DNA of 64,000 nucleotides. Source: an uncultured Paracoccaceae bacterium (GTDB lineage Bacteria > Pseudomonadota > Alphaproteobacteria > Rhodobacterales > Rhodobacteraceae). The translations under genes were made by a program, and so were the position numbers. Of the stretch, positions 16,815 through 25,754 are shown piece by piece. The first letter of the stretch is position 1, and each line of letters opens with the position of its first letter. Location of the stretch: assembly GCA_951812305.1 (NCBI GenBank), contig CATOSB010000008.1, forward strand, positions 496,001 through 560,000. The letters are read 5' to 3'. The notes under the pieces were generated by a model that saw only the letters and a list, made by a program, of their open reading frames with translations, had not been told where the DNA came from and did no database searches.

Positions 16815-18004
16815 CTTACCACCCTTCAAAATTTCCGGATCTGATTTGACGTTTGTCTGATCTGTGTGATTCAAGGAGTCTCCACTGCTGATATTGGAGG
16901 CTGGTTTGTTGGGAAATGTTTGTTTTTCAGAGCTTTATTCGAAGGTTGAGGCGGATTTTCAGGACCGCTTGCTCGGGTATCACAAGTCGCGCCGGGAGGG
17001 ATTGTGCATCATAGCAAGCGTGATTTTGAACACGCGCAGCGTCAATCTGATGGAAAATGCGGCTGCTCTGCCCCGCGATATCGGCTCTGTGGACCACCGC
17101 TATCAATACATTTCGCGGGTTCTGGGCAATCCTCACATCGATACTGATGAGATCATGCAGGCCTATGTTGGTGAAATTTTCCGCCGCCAGTGTGAGGCCG
17201 GAGAAACGATTGTGGTGGCCCTTGATCAAAGCAAGCTCAACGAAGGGCATGAGGTTTTGATGTTATCGGTGCGGATGCGGGATCGGGCCCTCCCGGTCGC
17301 CTGGCGTGTACGCCAGACCAAAGGGCCGATTGGATGGCGCGTGCAACATGAGCTTTTGGAAGCAGTCCGCCCATGGCTCCCGGCGGATGCGCGTGTGTTG
17401 CTGGCGGGAGATCGGTTTTATGGAACCGCCCGATTGGTCGCATGGTGCCAGGAGGCTGGATGGGACTACCGGCTGCGCATGAAGGGAAATATCACACTGC
17501 AACATCAGGGTGGCGAGATGATGACGCGCGAAATTGCCCAACTGATGCCCGAAGGGCTTGTAAACGCTGAGCTTTACGGAACGGGCGTCTTTAGCAACAT
17601 TGGAGTGCTTCACGAGGAGGGGCACAAAGAGCCTTGGATTATTGCCATGAATGCAGCACCGTCCGAGTACAAGGTGCTCGATTATGGAATGCGTTGGGGA
17701 ATTGAAGCCATGTTCTCCGACTTCAAAACCCGGGGCTTTGAAATTACTCAAAGCCAGATCAAAAAGCCGGATCGATTGGCCCGCCTCATTTTGGTGCTGG
17801 CAATCGCCATGTACTGGGCTGTTTCAACCGGAGCAAACGAAGAGCACCACGTCGCAATACGCGGCGAAAAAAGGGGATTCGAAAAGCCCGAAGGTCCTTA
17901 TGCTCTCTCTTCAAGACAGGCCTTCGTGCTATCCGACGATGCCTCGCAGGTTATGCCAAAATCCCCAAGCTCTGGGATGTCTGGCTAAATTGAAGGGTGG
18001 TAAG
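16815..18004 (+). mobile_element. IS4-family element, copy 1
   Basis: The element is 1,190 bp with terminal inverted repeats CTTACCACCCTTCAA and TTGAAGGGTGGTAAG. It is flanked by the perfect 10-bp duplication CCAGGAAGAG (16805-16814 and 18005-18014). It carries one transposase gene. Copies 2 and 3 (55054-56243, 62543-63732) have the same length and nearly the same sequence, so this IS has been active recently in this replicon. Confidence 0.95.
16894..17988 (+). CDS. IS4-family transposase, copy 1
   Basis: A 364-residue DDE transposase. The first Asp lies in VVALDQSKLNEGHEVL, the second in LLAGDRFYGTARL, and the YREK-type signature in YGMRWGIEAMFSDFKTRGFE. All are characteristic of IS4. The DNA differs by single bases from copies 2 and 3 (cacgaggagg near 17612 against cacgaagagg) without changing the protein length. 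It is intact. Confidence 0.93.
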   Translation: MEAGLLGNVCFSELYSKVEADFQDRLLGYHKSRREGLCIIASVILNTRSVNLMENAAALPRDIGSVDHRYQYISRVLGNPHIDTDEIMQAYVGEIFRRQCEAGETIVVALDQSKLNEGHEVLMLSVRMRDRALPVAWRVRQTKGPIGWRVQHELLEAVRPWLPADARVLLAGDRFYGTARLVAWCQEAGWDYRLRMKGNITLQHQGGEMMTREIAQLMPEGLVNAELYGTGVFSNIGVLHEEGHKEPWIIAMNAAPSEYKVLDYGMRWGIEAMFSDFKTRGFEITQSQIKKPDRLARLILVLAIAMYWAVSTGANEEHHVAIRGEKRGFEKPEGPYALSSRQAFVLSDDASQVMPKSPSSGMSG

Positions 18005-20703
18005 CCAGGAAGAGTTTCGAAGAGCAGCATTTCCGGATCGTCAGCATGTCGTATCGCGTCGCGGATCTTGCGTGTCTCGATAGAAACGAGATTGGTGCGC
18101 TTGGCGAAGTCGCTCAACGCCTCGATGCGTTGGAAGGCAGCGCTTGCCACCGACAATGCAGAAACATCAGACAGAGCCAAACCCTGTGCGAGGCGGGACA
18201 GAAACGCCAGTTGGGTTTCGGAACGGCCGGCGCGCCTCAAGACGATGGCCGAAGGATCCTGAAGCATTCTGTCGACAAAGATGTCATCGAGCTCTGCGAC
18301 AAAGCGCCCATCCTGGTAGACGGCATAGTCCGACCTATTGGCGAGCATGAACGCCAGCGCCAGAACCGGCATCACACCTAGTTTCATGCCATAAGGTACG
18401 CCCTGCCAGATTCCATATACGTCCGCCAAGGATTGCTCTTTCTTCGCGTTCAGGACTTTCCAGGCAGGCTTCAGCGAAGAGCCGATATCGTTCTTTGCTG
18501 GCGCTTCGAAACGGTATCCAGACTTGGATTTCTGGTGCAGGCCGCTCGGGGCCAATGTTGTGAGGTATAGCCCGAATGCGGCTGGAAACCCCTCAAAGCC
18601 AAGGTTCTTCTGGTCTGGATTCTGCACCATTGCATGGCAAAGAGCCCGAAGTGCGGCTGCAGCACTCGAGGAAGGTCTGTCCTTTTGCAACAATTCGCTA
18701 TGTATGACAGGCGTTGAGGGATAAGCACTGTTTGCTAGGCTCGAAGCCGCAGTAGACAAGGTGGATACGGTCTCAGTGATGTGGTCTGCCCTGAGGATTT
18801 GCCACTGGCTCGAGAGCATCAATCGTTGGAGTTCGACATTCGAGCGATTGCGCAGCGACGCTTCGCGCGCACGGATTGCACGTCGCGCAATCCGGTCACC
18901 CGAAATCTGCGGCATTTGTTTTTGAACCTGTGAAAGAGCCGCGAGATCCCCTGCATCTTCAATCAAGCGTTTTCCATGTCCGATCAAAGCGACCGCACTC
19001 ACCAATCCAGCGCCCCTTAGGGTCTGAACAATCTGATCCATCATCGCTTCGATGTCCGAAGAGAGTGGGTTTTGAGGTGCGATAGCCATCACCATGACGC
19101 CACTTGCGGATGACGCTTTGCGACTCACTGTGCGCTTGAACTTGTTTGGATCGAATTGATCTCCCAGACACTCCACATGCAGCGCGAACGTCCGCAACAC
19201 GCCGCAGTCGAAATAATGTCGTTTGGCGACGATGTGATCGAATCCCGCTATTGCGGCCACTTGGGACAGATCCGCGGAGTTCGTTCGACCGCCAAACCTC
19301 TCAAGGGCGGCATCGAGGTCAAAATCGCTGCCGGAGAAAAGCGCGTATCCTCCTGAGCGCTTCTGACGTAACAGAACACCCCAGTCGCATAGTTCGTTGA
19401 GGGCCTTCTTGATGTCAGAGATTTTCCTGTCTGGAATTGCGATGAGAAGAGCGCTCTGATCGACACCTAAGCCGGTCCCGTTCTTAAAAATCTCGATAAG
19501 CGCGGCCGACTTCGCCAGTGACACGTGCAAATCTGTTCCGAGCACATTTGCCTTCTCGATTGCCTCGGTCGCGAGTGCCATCTGCGAGCCCAAAGGGCCG
19601 GCTGCGAGAGCAAGCCCGAAATTCGTTTGAAGATAATCCCAGAGTCGATCGGGTCCAAAGGTCTGTCCCGAACCAGCGAGTGTCGATTTCAGAAACTCGC
19701 GGAATCCCCCAGGCTCTTCCGAGGCGAGAAATCCGAAGATACTGCGCTCATTCTGACCAAAACTACGGCGTGTAATGCCGCCAAGCAGCAAGGCGCAAAT
19801 CGGGTTCAGCGGCCAGGTCTGTGAAAGTGCCTCGGATAACTCCACCTCGTCGGTTGGCCGGTTTGAGGCGACGAACTGCGCAAGGCTCTTGGCCTGCTTT
19901 TTTGCAGATACCGCAGTCTTGTCCGTTTCGATCGCCCGGCCAAGCAATCTGACCGTCTCGTCGCTAGCCGAAAGGAAGGATAGATCCTGGAACCGCCCTT
20001 GTATCTTGGCCCATTCTAGGCGGGCGCTAGAGGCGAGCCTATCCGCATAGGCCTCGAAGGCCTGATGCAGGATACCGATCACGACAAAGCGGCCTTGGCT
20101 TCTTGAGCTAATCTCGGCCAAATCCTGCAGAAGATGCGCGTCGTGGTCTTTGTCGGCGGCAGCCTCGAGGAATTTACCGAGTTCATCCAGAACCAGGACG
20201 ATCGGGCCTTGCTCTGAAAACTTGGCTACTTCTTGTACGAGTTGGCTGTCGTCTTTGGTTGCTCGTTCCCGTTTCGCGCAGGTCCATTCAAAGCGCTCCG
20301 CGATTTTTGCGGCGACAGCCTGTCTCAGGCTTACTCGGCTTCCAGTAACCGGGATGACCGTCCAATCGCCCAAGTTCGAATCGAATGCCTTATCAACAGC
20401 TTTTACCAGTTTGGGTCCGGCAATATTCCGCGCGAGTGACCTTCCTTCTTTGGAACCAGCGATAAGGTTGCCCAGCAATAGCGCAGTGCTTGACTTACCA
20501 CCCCCGTAGGGCCCCGTCCACGTAAAGGCACAGTGTCCCCCCTCAGAAATCGATGCGGCCATTGCGAGGAGTGATTTTTTGGTGCTTGCTTGCAGAACGT
20601 AGCCTTCAAGGGGCGGCGTTCCTGTCAGATCCATGTCGATTCGCGCGCTGCGGACGAACCTGCCGTTCAGTCTGACGATATCTGAAAGCGTTTTGGTCGC
20701 CAT
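17929..20703 (-). pseudogene. SspC-like ATPase, N-terminal part (C-terminus replaced by IS4 sequence)
   Basis: A large P-loop ATPase. Walker A TGPYGGGKSSTALLLGN is near residue 47, Walker B PIVLVLDELGKFLE near residue 145, then a sensor-like segment FVVIGILHQAFEAYADRL. A long helical region follows, with a GHGKRL segment. The start MATKTLSDIV at 20703 lies directly after the sspB-like stop. The native sequence ends at the IS4 duplication (18005-18014). The last 26 codons read IS4 DNA. Full-length protein would be 1,101 residues. In Ssp systems the ATPase SspC is required for modification, so the split probably disables it. Confidence 0.85.
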
Positions 20704-20704
20704 G

Positions 20705-21631
20705 TCATGCAGCCTTTCCGTGGCGAGCAATCTCGCCGAATGCGCCTTTCAGCAGAGCGCCCGTGTCTGGACGCCGGTTGCGTTGGATCTGACGTAAGCC
20801 TGCTGTGTCGGTCCACACGAACGCGCCGGCAGTGCTTTCGTCGATCCGCATCAGACGCTCAATAACGCTGTCTTCGTCCATCTTGAACACCCGCCCAGGG
20901 CTGCCGGCGTCGTGGCAAATCAACTCCGCAGCAAGTGTCGCGCGATTCTGATGCGCTCGCTGCCAATAGGCATTCAATGCATAGGCAAAAAGAGCGTCGT
21001 GGAGGTTTGGTTTTGGGCCGACCGAGAATTCGTACCACCCGCTCGCGCCTGTTTCCTGTACCAATGCCAGTTCAGCGAGCAGGGGTTCCGCGGCGTCGTC
21101 CATCGCCCCGCTCGGGCGGCTACAGTAACTGCGAAGAAACACGGTGACGTCGCTTTGAATGGTCTTGTGTGCGCCGCGCCACCCCTTCTGTTCGATCAAC
21201 TGCTCGAGCGCCTGCGCCAGATCCGCCGCTCGGAACTCATGACCAAACAACCCATTGAAACAATAGAAGATAGTTGTGGTCTGTTTAGGGCTTGATGCAA
21301 GTTTCCAGTGGATGAGCCACAGGGAAGTTGGATGCTCCAAATATGGATCAAATCCGTTCTCGCCAAAAAGCAGATCGCCCAATGACGTGGGCTTCAACTC
21401 TTTTCCGTCGAGTTCGATAACTCCTGCGGCCTGCGCCCAAAACCGCATTGAAACCGCCATGTTGCGGCCGACACCGAACCGAGAAATTGCTTCATCGTCC
21501 TTAAATACGGTCAGCGGGGCGCCGCCCCGAACCGCGTCATATGATTTGCGCAACCAAAGGATGCGCAGCGGGAATGTCTCGTGCCCGGCGAATTGTGGCT
21601 TGCCGGACCAATTGTCAAATACATCGGCCAT
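20705..21631 (-). CDS. sspB: DUF4007 protein (SspB-like nickase candidate)
   Basis: A 308-residue DUF4007 protein. The diagnostic N-terminus FAGHETFPLRILWLRKSYDA is followed by SRFGVGRNMAVSMRFWAQAA (winged-helix DNA binding) and LGDLLFGENGFDPYLEHP. In SspABCD, SspB is the DUF4007 component reported to nick DNA for sulfur incorporation. The start at 21631 (MADVFDNW) was preferred to an upstream ATG at 21667 that would overlap sspA by 26 bp. It is intact and sits between the desulfurase and ATPase genes, as expected. Confidence 0.82.
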   Translation of the reverse strand: MADVFDNWSGKPQFAGHETFPLRILWLRKSYDAVRGGAPLTVFKDDEAISRFGVGRNMAVSMRFWAQAAGVIELDGKELKPTSLGDLLFGENGFDPYLEHPTSLWLIHWKLASSPKQTTTIFYCFNGLFGHEFRAADLAQALEQLIEQKGWRGAHKTIQSDVTVFLRSYCSRPSGAMDDAAEPLLAELALVQETGASGWYEFSVGPKPNLHDALFAYALNAYWQRAHQNRATLAAELICHDAGSPGRVFKMDEDSVIERLMRIDESTAGAFVWTDTAGLRQIQRNRRPDTGALLKGAFGEIARHGKAA

Positions 21632-21641
21632 ATAGTGTATG

Positions 21642-22799
21642 CTACTGGTGAACCTCGCCAGTAGCAAGGTGGACTTTCGCAGCGGCGTCGTTCATCGCCG
21701 CTGCTGCCGCGTCGATATCTTGCTCAGAAAGCCACCACCCGACGCCGATACGCAAGAAGCGATTTTGCTCGTCGTGAGAAAGGTGCAGTGCTGATAGCAC
21801 CGGCGATGGCTGCAACGATCCTGAATGGCAGGCGGACGCGTTTGAAATGCATATTTTTGTGTTCAGCGCGTCAATCAGATCCGACGTCGATGGTATATCC
21901 AGGATGAAAGCAGCAGCTCCGGGAATGGAAGGGCTTGATGTAAAGAGACGTTCCGCTCGGAGCGCGCCACGGGAAAGTTGCTCGTTGATTAGGGAGATTA
22001 GAAACCTGCTGTGGGCTGTTTCGCGCGATACGTTCTTAACCGATATCTCCGCGGCACGTCCCATCGCCGCTGCCAACGCGGCCGGTTGGGTACCGCTCAG
22101 ATTCGCTTTGACGGGCGTTGCTGCAGTCAGTTCGTATGGCTTTGGCGCATCGGCAGCCACGAAAAGCGCTCCGACACCTTGCGGACCTCCGAATTTGTGC
22201 GCCGACAGGCTGAGGTAGTCGACGCCAAGTTCGAACACATCGACCGAGAATTTGCCCGCTGCTTGCGCCCCATCAGCGTGTATTAGGGTGCCAACGTCAC
22301 GGGCCATTCTGCTTATCTTTCCAATCGGTTGAATGATACCTGTTAGATTGCTGGCGAGCATCGTGCTGACAAGAAACGTGCGCTCGTCAAGAAGGGCTTC
22401 CATGCTCTCCAGGCAAATCGCCCCATGGGCATCTGCAGGGCAGACAACGACCTCAAAGCCCAGCTCTCGCAGCGCATCGGCGGGACGACGAACGGCATCG
22501 TGCTCCATCGCGGACAAGACGATCCTATTTCTGTTTGGAGTTTGTCCTGCTACGGCGCGCGCGGTACCGATGATTGCGAGAGCGTTTGCTTCTGTTGCGC
22601 CAGAGGTCACGAAGATCTCGGTCGGCGTGGCGCCAATGAGATCTGCTACCGCCCTTCTCCCAGCTTCGTAGTGGCTGTTGGCCTGCCAGCCGGCGACATG
22701 ATTGGAGTTGGCATTTCCAGGTTGCGCAAGCGCCTCCAAGAGAGTGTCTTTCGCTTCCGGACGCATTGGCCAGCTCGAAAGGCCGTCAAGATAAAGCAT
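21642..22799 (-). CDS. sspA: Cysteine desulfurase (SspA/DndA-like)
   Basis: A 385-residue PLP-dependent cysteine desulfurase. It has the PLP-phosphate-binding loop TSGATEANALAI, catalytic-region histidine AMEHDAVR, the PLP Asp/Gln strand IHADGAQAAGKF, the Schiff-base lysine in LSLSAHKFGGPQGVG, and the mobile sulfur-carrying cysteine in SNASACHSGSLQPS. It supplies persulfide sulfur, here presumably to the PP-loop protein two genes downstream. It is intact. The RES toxin gene ends 26 bp upstream, suggesting one transcript. Confidence 0.88.
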   Translation of the reverse strand: MLYLDGLSSWPMRPEAKDTLLEALAQPGNANSNHVAGWQANSHYEAGRRAVADLIGATPTEIFVTSGATEANALAIIGTARAVAGQTPNRNRIVLSAMEHDAVRRPADALRELGFEVVVCPADAHGAICLESMEALLDERTFLVSTMLASNLTGIIQPIGKISRMARDVGTLIHADGAQAAGKFSVDVFELGVDYLSLSAHKFGGPQGVGALFVAADAPKPYELTAATPVKANLSGTQPAALAAAMGRAAEISVKNVSRETAHSRFLISLINEQLSRGALRAERLFTSSPSIPGAAAFILDIPSTSDLIDALNTKICISNASACHSGSLQPSPVLSALHLSHDEQNRFLRIGVGWWLSEQDIDAAAAAMNDAAAKVHLATGEVHQ

Positions 22800-22825
22800 G
22801 ATCTATCAGTTGCCTCCGCTGGTCT

Positions 22826-23533
22826 CTACGAACGATTGGTTATTGTCGGCACAGGTGCGCCATTCCACGCGAAGTCCCATGTCACGCCCTGCCGGACATT
22901 CTGCACGAGATGTGGGCGGAGCGCGACCAGGCATTGCCCACCCGGCAGTCGAGATGAAGGATAGAGCAGCCCGTTTCCACCTGAACCGAGCACATCCTGT
23001 GCGAGGATCTGACCAACCGGGTAAGCTACTGCGGGGTCCGGATTCAGAACGTCGTTCCTTGCCCTCCCATTGAGATCGTGCAGTTGCGTCGTGAACCCCG
23101 CGAGCAGTTCACGGTAAGTGGTTATGTTCTCGAAGATGCCCGTTGCATCCAGCTCACGTGTCAGGTGCCAAGCCACTTCGGCCTGTGCAGTCTCAATCGA
23201 ATCCTTTCCGTGGCTCGCATACCATGCGCCGCGCTCTGGTCCATTAAATCGATTGCCAGTGGCCTTAGTGTAACAAAAGGCAGCATTCACATAGGTCCAA
23301 CCGTACCCAGCTGCCTCGGTCAATAGCTCGGCTGGATCCAAGCCACCGGGTACGGGAAGCGCAACAGTGCGACGTGCGGAGGTGAGCCCTTCGATCTCTT
23401 CTAGGATCGCCAATTCGTCCTCATCGTCCGCCAATGGGGCCATCGCGGGCTCGTCGATGTAGGCTGTCGAGATCAGACGGACTGTAGTTGGATCCGTAAA
23501 CTCTACCTCTTCGAGATCCGTAGCTCTGATCAC
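22826..23533 (-). CDS. RES-domain toxin (NAD+ phosphorylase family)
   Basis: A 235-residue RES-domain protein. The defining residues are Arg in NRFNGPERGAWYAS, with the following Glu in ETAQAEVAWHL, and a Ser/Asn-rich C-terminal lobe. RES toxins degrade NAD+ and are neutralised by an Xre/MbcA-type antitoxin. The gene overlaps the antitoxin stop by 4 bp (ATGA) and is followed after 26 bp by the desulfurase gene. The toxin module is thus at the head of the phosphorothioation operon. Confidence 0.8.
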   Translation of the reverse strand: MIRATDLEEVEFTDPTTVRLISTAYIDEPAMAPLADDEDELAILEEIEGLTSARRTVALPVPGGLDPAELLTEAAGYGWTYVNAAFCYTKATGNRFNGPERGAWYASHGKDSIETAQAEVAWHLTRELDATGIFENITTYRELLAGFTTQLHDLNGRARNDVLNPDPAVAYPVGQILAQDVLGSGGNGLLYPSSRLPGGQCLVALRPHLVQNVRQGVTWDFAWNGAPVPTITNRS

Positions 23534-23946
23534 ACGCCGCCCCGGAGTGCATCAATGTGTTGTCGAACCTTCAACATCGCCGGGATGCCACCTTCGCACA
23601 TGATCTGAACCGGGCTTTTTCCGAAAAACCCAGGGCCAGAGTTTGCGGTTTTTATCCAGCCGTAAGTCAGGTGGCCATTGAATAGGAGCCGCAATCCTTT
23701 GAAGAGACCGATCAATAGGCTCGCGCGCGTGACTTTGTCTTGATCGAGAACTCCCTTGTAGTTGCCGGACTTCATTCGGCTCCAAGTCGCGCTTGGAACA
23801 TCGAAAAGCGCAGCAGCTTCAGCGTTGGACAAATCCCAAGCGTTCGCTGCGCGTACGACAGCTTTGACGATCGCCGCGATCTTGTCTGCCTCCGCGACAG
23901 GTTGCACGATGCCTTGTTCCGGGGCGTGCTGGATTGGCTCCAACAT
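23530..23946 (-). CDS. Xre/MbcA/ParS-type antitoxin (DUF2384)
   Basis: A 138-residue antitoxin. An HTH-like N-terminal half (LSNAEAAALFDVPSATWSRM) precedes the conserved toxin-binding end (LLIGLFKGLRLLFNG, FFGKSPVQIMCEGGIPAML). It is the first gene of the minus-strand operon, coupled to the RES gene by ATGA. A palindrome with arms CATATGAT/ATCATATG lies just upstream and is a likely autoregulatory operator. Confidence 0.82.
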   Translation of the reverse strand: MLEPIQHAPEQGIVQPVAEADKIAAIVKAVVRAANAWDLSNAEAAALFDVPSATWSRMKSGNYKGVLDQDKVTRASLLIGLFKGLRLLFNGHLTYGWIKTANSGPGFFGKSPVQIMCEGGIPAMLKVRQHIDALRGGV

Positions 23947-23956
23947 AAGGGTTCTC

Positions 23957-23998
23957 CATATGATGTGAGTAAGTTAATCATATGAAAGAAAATGTCAA
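23957..23998 (-). promoter_or_regulatory. Candidate promoter and operator of the antitoxin-ssp operon
   Basis: Inverted repeat arms CATATGAT (23957-23964) and ATCATATG (23977-23984) are separated by 12 bp, 11 bp from the antitoxin start. A minus-strand -35 box TTGACA lies at 23998-23993. No strong -10 is visible at 17 bp. The arrangement suits repression by the antitoxin-toxin complex. The -35 box touches the IS66 remnant. Confidence 0.45.
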
Positions 23999-24219
23999 GA
24001 AATCATTGAGAGAGCGTGATCTGCACCGCTCCACCCTTGCGGGCTGGATGGGCCGGATATCCTTCCATCTTGCTCCCGTGGTGGATCATCTGTTCAAAGA
24101 TCTCAAATCTTCCAGCAAGCTCTTTGCAGACGAAACGCGCTGTCCGGTGCTCGATCCGGGGCGCGGCAGAACCAAGACCGGGTATCTCTGGGCCATTGCC
24201 CGCGATGAGCGGCCCTTCG
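23985..24219 (+). pseudogene. IS66 TnpC fragment
   Basis: The plus strand reads RERDLHRSTLAGWMGR, FHLAPVVDHL, SSKLFADETRCPVLDPGRGR and TKTGYLWAIARDERPF. This is the central part of an IS66 transposase with the first catalytic Asp (FADET). It is cut off at 24219 by the IS21-type terminus and has no 5' part. It is not a copy of the IS66 elements at 58581-61698, whose sequence differs here. Confidence 0.75.
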
Positions 24220-24333
24220 TGTAGCGCGACAATCTGGGTGAGAAGTGCGCGTCAATCAGGATGAGAATCCTTGGCCGCAGCAAGAGGACGATGGACGTTT
24301 CTTCTGTCGCGTGCAAGGGGTTTGTCGCGCTAC
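24220..24333. mobile_element. 114-bp element with two IS21-type ends (MITE-like)
   Basis: The sequence starts TGTAGCGCGACAATC and carries the IS21 motif GTCAATCAGGATGAGAA. After about 60 bp of unrelated sequence it ends TTTGTCGCGCTACA. The termini match those of the IS21 element at 6264-10,678. It encodes no protein and separates an IS66 fragment from an IS110 fragment. It could be a non-autonomous derivative mobilisable by IstAB, or a deletion scar. No clear target duplication is seen. Confidence 0.6.
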
Positions 24334-24539
24334 ACGAGCTTACCGATCTCGCGCGCCCAGTTATGCGCGGTGGCACAGGCCTCCATGGCCACAATGCAAG
24401 TCGACTGCTCGCTGAGAAACGGCAGAACCTGATTGCGAGAGAGCTTCTTGCGGAAAACGACCGCCCCGTTCTCGGCAGCGCCATGCGCGTGAAAAACGTT
24501 CTTTGCCAGATCAAGGCCGATGATGGTAGCTTTTGCCAT
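24330..24539 (-). pseudogene. IS110-family transposase, N-terminal fragment
   Basis: The minus strand opens MAKATIIGLDLAKNVFHAHG and includes VAMEACATAHNWAREIG, the start of the IS110 DEDD domain. The frame ends after about 69 codons where the 114-bp IS21-type element begins. It is distinct in sequence from the intact IS110 transposase at 6729. It is inactive. Confidence 0.8.
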
Positions 24540-24677
24540 GTGGATGCCTCCATTTTCTATACTCACGTGACGTCACCATGACGGCACTTGGCACATTGTG
24601 ATGCCTTCAGGTGGCGGCATCCACACCATCATTACGGTATCTCTCCGTGTTGGCATGCGGTGCCGCACCCATGCTTT

Positions 24678-24760
24678 CACATGACATCATGTGCGTACAC
24701 ATCACGTCATATGATGGAATTTCATTCCGCTTGACAGCACACCCTGTGATTTCGCATACT
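24678..24760 (+). promoter_or_regulatory. Promoter with palindromes upstream of parA
   Basis: A perfect palindrome with arms CACATGA and TCATGTG and a 2-bp spacer lies at 24678-24693. It is followed by TGTGCGTACACA and a TCATATGA palindrome near 24708. A -35 box TTGACA is at 24731-24736 with a CATACT -10 at 24755-24760 (18-bp spacing). Partition operons are normally autoregulated at such sites, so these are candidate operators or a centromere-like site. The function is inferred. Confidence 0.5.
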
Positions 24761-24793
24761 GTGATAAGGCATAAATCGAGCGGGAATAAAACA

Positions 24794-25477
24794 ATGCCCA
24801 TCATTTCTTTTGCGTCGTCGAAGGGCGGGGCAGGCAAGACGACATCTGCAATTGTCCTGGGAACCGAACTCGCTGCCAGTGGGGCAGGGGTCGTGTTGGT
24901 AGACGCCGACCCGGCTGGCCGCCTGGCGAAATGGGCCGCGATTAAGGATATCCCAGACGGAATTGAGGTCATTCAGTCTGCAGGTGAGCGGTCCATTCTG
25001 GACGAGATCGACGAGGCGGCGAGCAAAGCCGCATTCGTCATAATCGACTTGGAGGGCTCGGCATCGCGCCTTGCGTCATTCGCCATTGGGGAAAGCAACT
25101 TGGTTGTCGTCCCGTCTGGAGAGGAGCAACAGGACGCTGATTCAGCAGTCGACACCTTGGCTGAGGTTTCGAGAGAAGGGCGGTCACGCGGCAAAAGCAT
25201 CCCGGCAGCGGTTCTCCTGTGCAGAACCAACGCGGCCGTGAAATCGCGGCTTGAAAAATTTATTCAAGCGCAGCTCCGGGCCGCGGCACCTGTTTTTAAA
25301 ACGCAGTTGCACCGCCGAACGGCTTTCTCTGCTGTGCACAATGCAGGGGCGGGGCTGCGACAACTAGACCGAGGCGAATTCAATGGGGTCGAAAAAGCCA
25401 TCGCTAACGCCCAGTCATTCGCCTCAGAAGTCATCGATATGTTGGAGGGGCAGGAGGCCACATCAGATGCCGCGTGA
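24794..25477 (+). CDS. ParA/VirC1-like partition ATPase
   Basis: A 227-residue deviant-Walker ATPase. It starts MPIISFASSKGGAGKTTSAI with the signature lysine in KGGAGKTT. VLVDADPAGRLAKW (A' box) and AFVIIDLEGSAS (Walker B) follow. The compact size without an N-terminal HTH matches VirC1/ParA of alphaproteobacterial plasmids. It would drive plasmid segregation, or load the relaxosome at the coupling protein as VirC1 does. Start 24794 sits downstream of a good promoter. It overlaps the next gene by 11 bp. Confidence 0.88.
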   Translation: MPIISFASSKGGAGKTTSAIVLGTELAASGAGVVLVDADPAGRLAKWAAIKDIPDGIEVIQSAGERSILDEIDEAASKAAFVIIDLEGSASRLASFAIGESNLVVVPSGEEQQDADSAVDTLAEVSREGRSRGKSIPAAVLLCRTNAAVKSRLEKFIQAQLRAAAPVFKTQLHRRTAFSAVHNAGAGLRQLDRGEFNGVEKAIANAQSFASEVIDMLEGQEATSDAA

Positions 25478-25754
25478 ACTCGACACATCCCGACTTCAGC
25501 GGTTCGCCCCCATGCCCCGCAGAGCGGCCTTAGATGCGCCCCAAGAGCCTGGGAGGAGTGCCAAGGCACCAGAGCCGGCTCCTGATCTCTGGCCGTCTAG
25601 GGAGGCACCCCAGGAGGGACAGTTTACCATCCGTGCGCGACTTGATGAGATCGCTAGGTTTCGAAAGCTCTGCAAGGACGACAGGCGGACGTATGCCGAC
25701 ATGCTGGGGATTCTGATGGATAGCTTTGAAAAAGGTGAAGGCGGTGCCCATTAA
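25467..25754 (+). CDS. Small ParA partner (VirC2/RHH-like candidate)
   Basis: A 95-residue protein overlapping the end of parA by 11 bp, so translationally coupled. It has a disordered basic N-terminus (PRELDTSRLQRFAPMPRRAA) and a C-terminal strand-helix-helix segment (GQFTIRARLDEIARFRKLCK, TYADMLGILMDSFEK) that fits a ribbon-helix-helix DNA-binding fold. It probably supplies the DNA-binding half of the ParA system or regulates it. The family assignment is inferred. Confidence 0.75.
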   Translation: MPRELDTSRLQRFAPMPRRAALDAPQEPGRSAKAPEPAPDLWPSREAPQEGQFTIRARLDEIARFRKLCKDDRRTYADMLGILMDSFEKGEGGAH

